Below are positions 56,914 to 64,000 of a stretch of 64,000 nt of DNA, in pieces (within the stretch, counting starts at the first letter, position 1; each line of letters begins with the position of its first letter). Source of the DNA: Echinometra lucunter (Eukaryota; Echinodermata; Echinoidea; Camarodonta; Echinometridae); NCBI GenBank assembly GCA_029962745.1, contig CM057160.1, forward strand, positions 846,501 through 910,500, written 5' to 3'. The position numbers and the translations under genes were made by a program. The notes beneath the pieces are model-generated. The model had not been told where the DNA came from. It searched no databases and worked only from the letters and a program-made list of their open reading frames with translations.

Positions 56914-59900
56914 GTAGTAGAAGTAGTATATGTCATATTGTAGCAGAGAAATGAAAATGCTTAGTTTTAAATCTATATATACATGTATATACGTGGATTA
57001 GGGTGCAGAAGATGTGGAAATAGTAGAGGAAAGACAGAAAGGATAGGAGGAAAATAAAAAAACAAAATCAGTAGGAAAGATTAGACTGTAGAGTATATAT
57101 TTGTTTAATATAAAGATACAGATTGAGACGTGGAAAGGAAATTGAAGGATGAGACAAAAAGATGGGGAAGGGGAAAGATTATGGAAGTAGGGCTGTAATA
57201 GAGAAGAATTTAAAAAGTCTAAAAACTGACGAACATTATAAGCTGAATAACAGCATACATATTTTACATGATGTCATTCAATTCTGTCAGAGATCGTAAG
57301 CCGTTGATTTACATGTATTGCATGAAAATCCTGTTGGCTTAACTTTTCATGTCAATTGCATCACATTTTTAATTTTGAAACTTTTGATAATCATGAATAT
57401 TATTTGATTTGATACAAAATGTTACGTTCTTTCCCTTTGCATCAGATTCCACAGTACTGGCCTATGTGTTAAAGCTGCTGAATGAAAGACATGACTATGG
57501 ACTTGAGTTAGTTCTACTCTCAGTTGATGAAGGTATTACTGGATACAGGGATGACTCACTAGAGGTAAGGATGACACCTTTCACTGCAGTGAACTAATCC
57601 AAAATTATGTATAATTTTTATTGGCTGGACTGTACCATATTTCGAAAAAGGGTGGAAGAATTCTTAAGTCAGTCTGAAGTTTCATATTGAACGACTGATT
57701 ACAGTAATGATTAGTCATTCAAATATTCTGTTTATTTATTGCATACACCTTGTTGTGTTCCATTAGCCAATCCAATGCTACATAATCCACTATCCTTGTA
57801 ATTAACTTTATTAGTGCATTTCATAGAATAAAAATTACCAGTTATTCATTTACCACATCTAGATTGAGAGTTGCACCCCTTTCATATCTCGTGTTGAGTA
57901 TTTGAAGATTAGTTGAATGCTTCTTTAGAATGGAATTTTAGTGATGATTTGAAATTATTTGTATTGTATTTCTAGTTAAATGATTAAGATTTGATTTGAT
58001 TTTTATTTTTATTCTATTTTCTGTCTTTCCCCATTTCCTCTAGACTGTGAAAAGAAACCAACAACAGTATGATTTACCCCTGAAAATCGTTTCATATGAG
58101 GTAAGAATCTGTCAGAGCAGAGAATGTCATTTTGAATTCTAAAATATGTTTTTTAGATTACATTGTGCTTGGAGAAATATTACTTTCATCATAGAGAAAT
58201 TGGTTCTCATTTAACCCAAAATGTATGGCTTCTTTTTTGAGAGAAATTACCTTTATAAGAGTATATAATTATCGTGATGCCATACAACATTGTTATGTTG
58301 TAGAATTTCTCATAATCTCTCTCTCTCTCATGGTACAGTGTAATTAGGAACTACATGTATTTGACCTTATTCACATGCAGTATGGTAAACCGCCTCAGAA
58401 GAACTGCCACAGCAAAGCAAAATGACTTTAGTATAGTGTACATTTCTCCCCAATTCTTGTTCTTTAATGAATAGTAAATTCATTTTTTAGAAAAATGTCT
58501 GCAGCTTAATTATTTATTGGATTTTATGAAGCAGTTTACCATATTGTGTGAACCAAGCTCTGTATTTAGTTTATGGCTTCATATTTTGTTCTGTTATATG
58601 AACAAAGTAATCAGATGGGATTTATTGAATCTATTGGAATTCCATAATGACCTTTAGAGGATTATACTGCCATCCATTTACAAAAGGAAGCAACTCTGTG
58701 GAATGAGTTTCTTAGTAAATGAAGAAATATATCGCTGTTTTATGAGGCAATCTTTGAAGTTGTTTGCTTTTGATATGTCTATAATTCAGAAATTATGGTC
58801 ATGTGACTGAATGTTTTCATCATCATGAAGAGCATACAAAAAAGAACCCCAACTCAAGAAAAAGTCAGTTTTGAGAGAAAAAAAAAAATCAGTTGCTTCC
58901 TTTTGTCGTAGGACGGCAGTATGTTCTTGAAAGTGTTTATCGTAAAGGCCCTGTCCCATACTACCGTTAACGATTCCATCTGAGAAATGAACGCGTATGT
59001 TTATTGGACTTTTAAAATTTGTTCTTCAGCTGGTTTATAGACGTATCTAGACGTTGGCAGACGGCGCTAGTTCATTGCCACAATTTTTTGAATTTGCCTA
59101 CGTCTGACACTGTCTAACATAAATATTTAGACGGAGGCAGACGGTAGTATGGGACAGGGCCTTAAGGCTTGAGAGGAATAGAGTGAGCTGGAATTGTCAC
59201 CTGGGGAGCGTTTCATCAACATTTGTTGTCTGACAAGTTGTCAGATCTGACATCTTTCCTTGATTTTGATTGGCTGAGAAGCATCTATGGCAACTGTCAG
59301 ATAAAACAGACTTTGTCGGATAAAACATTCGACAAGTCCTTTCATGAAACGCTCCCCTGGAATCACCTCAAAACAAAACAAAACAAAATGACCCAACAAC
59401 AACAAACATAAACAAACAAACAAAAGAGTCTAACCTTCAAATGGCAGTATCAGAACATATGTTGTCTAGGCAGATCTTATTGTGACATATACAGGTGCTT
59501 CTTAAAATATTCTGTCATACATGTAGCAAGAAAAAAATGCAAAGTTATGATGCCTGTATGTTTCTTGCATTTGACATTTTTCTTGTGAATGTTTTTAAGC
59601 GGGATGAATGTTTTCGAAACACCTGTTACCCAGTCAGACAAGCTCAAAGTATTGATTTTTATATATTGCAGGAACTGTATGGCTGGACAATGGATGCCAT
59701 CGTTAAGCAGATTGGTCTTAAGAACAATTGTAAGTTTCTTGATCGTGATATATGATTTACTAGGAGTCTTGTCTAATGAGTAAAGTATCAAAGATGCTTT
59801 AACTGTTCCCAAAGAGTGACAAGCATGGCTCATCATCTACTTCTATCTCTTGTTTTAACATAATAGCATTGTTACTAGTCAGAAAGAATTTAGATATGAT

Positions 59901-62900
59901 AATATTGATATTGTGTTATGCAGGAGTGCAGATTTTTATCTGCTGCCTTTAATTTGATTTGCCATTTTTAGGTTTTATGCATGTCACCAATAGTTCTCCA
60001 TTGATAGCAGGCTTCAAAATCATCATTAGTAGAAGATTAAAATGACAAGTTTGAAGCATGGAAGAATTTGAATGAAGCAATATTCTTAATTTCTTTCAAC
60101 AGGTACTTTCTGTGGTGTGTTTAGACGGCAGGCTTTAGATCGAGGTGCGCTGCTGGTTAATGCTGACAAGATTGTAACAGGACATAATGCTGATGACATT
60201 GCAGAAACAGTTCTTATGAACAGTAGGTCATTCCATTTGTAACTTATTAACTTCCTCCTGACAATAATTTTGTTTTATTCAGAATATGCCTTGATATAGA
60301 GATTTTAAAAATGTAAAAGAGATTAAAAAGATTTTAAAACTTGTACGTGAAAATGTACATAGATTAAAACCGACCAGATTGCTGATTTGAATCGAAATGA
60401 TTAAATTCAGTAATATGTGCACACATTGATTTTGATTAGTAAACACTTTGAAACACGTAGTGCACCTGTTTTAAGAAATCTTTTGTGCACATGAATAAAT
60501 GGAAAAGAAAGAAAGAAAGAAAGAAAAGAACAGTTTAGCAGTGAATGTCATTAGATACAGTACAGTGTGTATAAAATGGTTGCAGAATTTTCATGCAAAC
60601 TCTCACATTTGATTTTTTCACACTCTTATGACATTGCATTAGCATTCCACACACATAGACTGCTTGATGATTAAGATGATTTATTATTGTTACTGTTGTT
60701 TTTGCTGTTGCTATTATTAGTATTATTATTATTCATTATTACTACTACTACTGTACTTCTTCTACTTGTAACATGCTTTTCCCACAGGGCCCAAAGTGCT
60801 CAAGTACAGTTAATGACAATTACATTGATACAAGTAATACGAAAAAAAAACACAAAAAAATCTGTACAAACTGCAAAAAAAAAAAAGGAGATGTGTTTTC
60901 AAGGCCTTTCTGAAGATGCCATCTCTCACATATCTGTAACTTTCTTAAATCAAGTCATATGCATATTCCACACACTGCATTTGCATTTGACATCTTTCAT
61001 TCATGTCCACTCTTGTGAAGTACAGTCACATTCCAATCACTGGATGTTTCTTACATGCCAATGGCATTCTTGCACCTGTTTATTGTCAATAGACTGGTTT
61101 ACTAATTTAAAAGTATTCAAATTTATGCATGCCTTGGTTACTAATTATTCAGTTTACCTGTTGTACATAATGGCATCTGAATAGAAGGAATCAAGTTGCA
61201 TACATTAGTTGTTGCTGTGTCAGGCAAGCTTTGGGCAAGTTCCTTAGTTGTCAGGGGAACTTTTATTCAACAACTATGCATGAAATTAGTAAATCGGTCA
61301 TTAGACCTGTTTATTAATGTTTCAAATTTATCCACATTTCTGTCCAGAACCCTTGGTTACCAACTATTCAGTGCACCTGTTATGCATAATGACATTTGAA
61401 TAGAAGGAACCTAGTTTGCATACATTAGCTGTTGCTATGTCATGCAAGCCTCTGGCAAGCTTCTAAGTTGTCAAGGGAAACCTTTGTTCAACAAATATAT
61501 GCAAAATTAGTATAACTCGTCTCACTATGAACATGACGGACAAATAAAGCGGACAAAATAAACAACCCCTCATTCTACCCTTCACAATAGTTCTGGTAGT
61601 CAAAAGAACATCCCTTCACTGCTATTGTCCAAAATATGTGGAGCAGGTTTCACATGCATATTCACCTGGAACTACATGATTAAACATAATAGCTGTGAAG
61701 GGATGATCTTTTGACTACCAGAACCATTGTGAAGGGTAGAATGAGAGGTTGTTTATTTTGTCCGCTTTCTTTGTCCGCCTTGTTCATAGTGTCTAATGCC
61801 CAATGATACAGTTGTTTTTCTTTGCAGTATTTTGTACTGATTTTTAGGGGAAAAGCTGAAAGTAAAAATTGCACGTTGAAGCATGTCTGTGATTGATCAC
61901 TCAACAATGATGTTTATATTTGCTCATTGTCATTTGAGCTGGGGTACCACATGTGTCACAGATATTGCATGCAGTGACTTTCATTTTCTTTGTGCCACTA
62001 AGGCCGTCAGAAAGTGTTAAAAAAATGATGCAAAGCAAAAAGATCTGTTTAAATAAACAACTCCGGTCATGAATCAGAATTGATTTCCTTTTTTGTAAAT
62101 ACATTTCTCTTTAGTCCTCCGAGGGGATATTGCAAGATTGAGGAGGTGCACAGATATCATAACGGTAAGTAGATCCTTTTCAGATTTTTATTAAATTTCT
62201 TTTTAGTTGTAGACAAAGTACATTCTTTTCATATGTACTGCTTGGTCCACACAGGGCTACATTGGTATGCTGAGCTGTACAAATGTATGTGACATGCTGC
62301 CCTCTATAGTTGGAGATTGAAATCACTAAAATAATCAACAAATTCATGTAACATATCTGCTTTATACACCTAGGATAATAAAATATTCTACTTCCATTAC
62401 ATTCCTTCAACTGGATGTAAATTATCTTGATCAAGTGAATTTTGAAAAAAAAATATTTTTCTCATCACTGGTGACACAGCTCTTACTCCTGTCTGTCCCA
62501 ATAAATTGGTACAGAGAACACTAACTTTTACTTTCCTATTGTCAGCAATTTGCATGTTGCAGACCGCCTGTTGTGCGGGGTTAGTATAACCGAGCACTAG
62601 TGTGAGTGGGTCCTGGCATCCATTCCTGTTAATTCAGATAGCAAGCTAGAGGTTTCTTTTGACTGCATGTTGCACTGCTATTTTAATTAGCAAAGTTGAC
62701 CAAATGAGCCTAGTTTTGTCTGCTCCTTCTCATTACTGAACTTGCCATTTTAACACTTTGCTCGCTGAATTTTTTTAAAACGAAAAATGATGTTAACTGT
62801 TCTTTGATATTTTCTTTAAATTGGGGTATCCTTTGTGCAGTAATTGATACTAATAATTAGTCTATGAATATTGCTCAAGTATCCTAGTTATTTACAGTTT

Positions 62901-63244
62901 CCCTGGTACCTGTACCCTTGTAAAGGAGAAAACTAATTTTTGCTATTGCTTAATTTGATTGTACAATTGTGACAACTGTAGATGGCATAGGGTTAAAACA
63001 AATCTGTCAAAGCATTTAGATTGATCTAATTTTTTGTCTATGGAAACCCTGTAGGGAGCTGAAGGAGCGTTACCACGATGTAAGCCATTCAAATACACAT
63101 ATGAGAAGGAGATTGTCATGTATGCATACTTCAAGAAGCTGGACTATTTCTCTACCGAGTGCATCTATTCTCCTAATGCATACAGGGGTTATGCCAGAGC
63201 ATACCTGAAGGATTTAGAGAAGATAAGGTCTACATCTATCATTG
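56790..63244 (+). CDS. CTU1: CTU1 cytosolic tRNA 2-thiolation enzyme, central part
   Basis: Seven exons (56790-56913, 57446-57564, 58044-58100, 59672-59729, 60103-60222, 62115-62164, 63055-63244) join in phase to 239 residues. Landmarks in order: GDALCKECF (N-terminal zinc motif), the PP-loop [53 protein letters not shown], the catalytic-type [41 protein letters not shown] and [21 protein letters not shown]1 (Ncs6) with CTU2 adenylates and thiolates U34 of Lys, Glu and Gln tRNAs, using sulphur from URM1, in the cytosol. About 20 N-terminal residues and some 80-90 C-terminal residues are missing, the latter beyond base 64000. The introns carry several MITEs. Confidence 0.94.
57446..57564 (+). 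CDS. CTU1: CTU1 exon, PP-loop continuation
   Basis: Acceptor CTTTGCATCAG, donor GTAAGG, leaving in phase 0. Encodes [20 protein letters not shown] and [18 protein letters not shown]. Confidence 0.93.
58044..58100 (+). CDS. CTU1: CTU1 exon
   Basis: Acceptor CATTTCCTCTAG, donor GTAAGA; exactly 19 codons, [19 protein letters not shown]. Confidence 0.92.
58946..59162. mobile_element. PIF/Harbinger-type MITE
   Basis: 217 bp with perfect 22-bp terminal inverted repeats beginning AGGCCCTGTCCCATACTACC, flanked by the trinucleotide TAA on both sides (58943-58945, 59163-59165). A 3-bp TWA duplication with GGCCCTGTC-like ends suits the Harbinger group. Internal TAGACGGAGGCAGACG-type words are repeated and inverted. 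Confidence 0.8.
59204..59356. mobile_element. Short MITE, GTTTCAT family, copy 2
   Basis: 153 bp starting GGGAGCGTTTCATCAAC and ending CATGAAACGCTCCC, with CTG on both sides (59201-59203, 59357-59359). The central GATTGGCTGAGAAGC is shared with the copy at 14081-14220. Subterminal TTGTCTGACAAGTTGTCAGA repeats recur near the other end. Confidence 0.75.
59672..59729 (+). CDS. CTU1: CTU1 exon
   Basis: Acceptor ATATATTGCAG, donor GTAAGT, leaving in phase 1. Encodes [19 protein letters not shown] and the first base of the next Cys codon. Confidence 0.92.
60103..60222 (+). CDS. CTU1: CTU1 exon with the catalytic CxxC region
   Basis: Acceptor TCTTTCAACAG, donor GTAGGT. Encodes [20 protein letters not shown] and [18 protein letters not shown], entering and leaving in phase 1. 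The CTFC pair and GHNADD motif are family hallmarks. Confidence 0.93.
60690..60920 (-). mobile_element. LINE 3' end, related to the 8050-8470 copy
   Basis: Read on the minus strand, a segment with CAGAAAGGCCTTGAAAACAC, then GCACTTTGGGCCCTGTGGGA and a tail of TAA/TAG repeats. The same order of words is present at 8050-8230. Only the last few codons of the ORF ([14 protein letters not shown]) survive. Confidence 0.65.
61100..61512. repeat. Diverged tandem duplication, period about 217 bp
   Basis: AATAGAAGGAATCAAGTTGC with CATACATTAGTTGTTGCT (61182) recurs as AATAGAAGGAACCTAGTTTG with CATACATTAGCTGTTGCT (61398). The preceding TTGGTTAC.AA.TATTCAGT and following GTTGTCA.GGGAA.C words also repeat. 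Confidence 0.75.
61523..61791. mobile_element. CACTA-like MITE with about 100-bp inverted repeats
   Basis: 269 bp starting CACTATGAACATGACGGACA and ending with the inverse (TGTCCGCCTTGTTCATAGTG). The arms are about 90% alike over roughly 100 bp. TCT lies on both sides (61520-61522, 61792-61794). CACTA termini plus a 3-bp duplication are the signature of the CACTA/EnSpm group. Confidence 0.75.
62115..62164 (+). CDS. CTU1: CTU1 exon
   Basis: Acceptor TTTCTCTTTAG, donor GTAAGT. A 50-base exon entering in phase 1 and encoding [17 protein letters not shown]. Confidence 0.92.
62165..63054 (+). other. CTU1 intron, nothing recognised
   Basis: 0.9 kb of AT-rich sequence without an identifiable element. 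Confidence 0.7.
63055..63244 (+). CDS. CTU1: CTU1 exon
   Basis: Acceptor AACCCTGTAG, donor GTAAGA, leaving in phase 1. Encodes [40 protein letters not shown] and [13 protein letters not shown]. The next exon is beyond the window or not recognised in 63245-64000. Confidence 0.93.
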
Positions 63245-64000
63245 GTAAGAAATCTGTGATTTGTATTTATATATGTATTTCTTTTTCTTTTTCTTTTTCT
63301 TTTTTAAAATTTATTTTGTGTGTGTGTTTATTTATTTATTAATTTATTTATTAATTTGTTTATTTGATTTATTTGTTTATATATATATTCATTTACTCAA
63401 TGAATTTATTTAAATACACATAGATATACATGATTCAAAGGTCCAAGGACCAAAATTGACCATGTTTGCAACATAATTATAGAAACAATAAATATGCGAT
63501 CCCTTGTTAAAAAGTACCCCAAATGTAACCTCATTCTCATAGCAACGCAGACATGTGTATGATGATATATTTCAGTTTAATTTGTTGCCCTCTACAGTCT
63601 ACTACCACAATTAATGGTAAGGCAAAGTAATATTCATAAAGTTTTCATTGACATGCAACATAGAAAGTATGACTCCTATCTCAGCTCAAGAGGGCAGCAA
63701 TGGCTACAGAGTTTAATGAAAGTTAATTGAACTCATTTTACCAGAGAAGTAATTTGTTGCTTCACATGCCAGATCTCTGCAAGGGGCGTATTGTTGATAT
63801 AGCTTTTTCATACTTCATACAAATTACAAATTATATTTCTTCGTCTTCCATGTATGCGAGTAAAATTATGAAAATTATTATTCTTTCGGTCTAAGTTTAC
63901 TAATGACCGAGTTATAATTAAGAATCTGACCTTTAATACTGAACTTGATTTATAGGTCCCATTATGTTGCGATGGCATAGACCCATGATTGTTTGACAAT
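63245..64000. other. Start of a further CTU1 intron or 3' region
   Basis: Begins with TTTTC and TTTA-rich low-complexity sequence (63275-63420), then AT-rich sequence. I do not recognise the C-terminal CTU1 exon here. Confidence 0.5.

Larger units (their letters stand above)
58101..59671 (+). other. CTU1 intron with two MITEs
   Basis: 1.57 kb. It contains a TAA-flanked element (58946-59162) and, 40 bp later, a GTTTCAT-family MITE (59204-59356). No other gene is seen. Confidence 0.7.
60223..62114 (+). other. CTU1 intron with LINE end, tandem duplication and CACTA-like MITE
   Basis: 1.9 kb holding a LINE 3' fragment (60690-60920), a diverged tandem duplication (61100-61512) and an inverted-repeat element (61523-61791). 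A (GAAA)n array lies at about 60510-60530. Confidence 0.7.

Overview
The window is animal nuclear DNA: AT-rich, with short exons bounded by GT-AG splice sites, long introns, dense transposon remnants and many microsatellites. The gene set (KDM1A/LSD1, HDX, an OLIG-type bHLH gene, CTU1) points to a deuterostome. An echinoderm such as a sea urchin is my best guess, but that is inference. Three runs of exactly 500 N (11093-11592, 28848-29347, 47040-47539) are scaffold gaps. They divide the window into four contigs, called here A1 (1-11092), A2 (11593-28847), B (29348-47039) and C (47540-64000).

Layout. 1-3.6 kb: the first three recognised coding exons of KDM1A (minus strand), ending at the start of the SWIRM domain; the rest lies beyond base 1. 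3.6-10.2 kb: HDX (plus strand), divergent from KDM1A, with the first homeodomain split by an intron and a long P/Q/S-rich exon; its 3' part is unresolved around gap 1. 16.1-16.9 kb: an unrecognised predicted secreted protein (minus strand) with two copies of a W..DK..LPP..DFPS.P motif. 18.9-24.8 kb: a transposon and microsatellite field, including a LINE whose reading frame is interrupted by a hAT-type MITE with a perfect 8-bp target duplication. 25.2-28.6 kb: a four-exon degenerate calcineurin-B-like EF-hand gene (minus strand), followed by a 60-bp minisatellite in its probable 3' UTR. 32.7-46 kb: a long non-coding stretch, then an intronless OLIG-family gene (plus strand as assembled). 56.8-63.2 kb: seven exons of CTU1 (plus strand), with N- and C-terminal exons missing.

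Main structural result. 29348-32703 and 47540-50607 are near-identical in opposite orientation. The match runs to the very edge of contig B on one side and of contig C on the other. That is what a dovetail overlap looks like when contig B has been placed backwards, so the 'inverted duplication' around the OLIG gene is probably an assembly error. The two arms then read as two haplotypes of one locus, differing by a piggyBac-type MITE insertion (31923-32329) and a 118-bp tandem duplication (49027-49262).

The genes are functionally unrelated (chromatin, transcription, calcium-signalling-like, neural or secretory-cell fate, tRNA thiolation) and show no operon-like arrangement. The rest is mostly MITEs: at least ten terminal-inverted-repeat families with recognisable target duplications (TTAA, TAA, TA, 8-bp and CACTA-like 3-bp types), plus LINE 3' ends, SINE-like sequence and long poly-C/poly-G runs.
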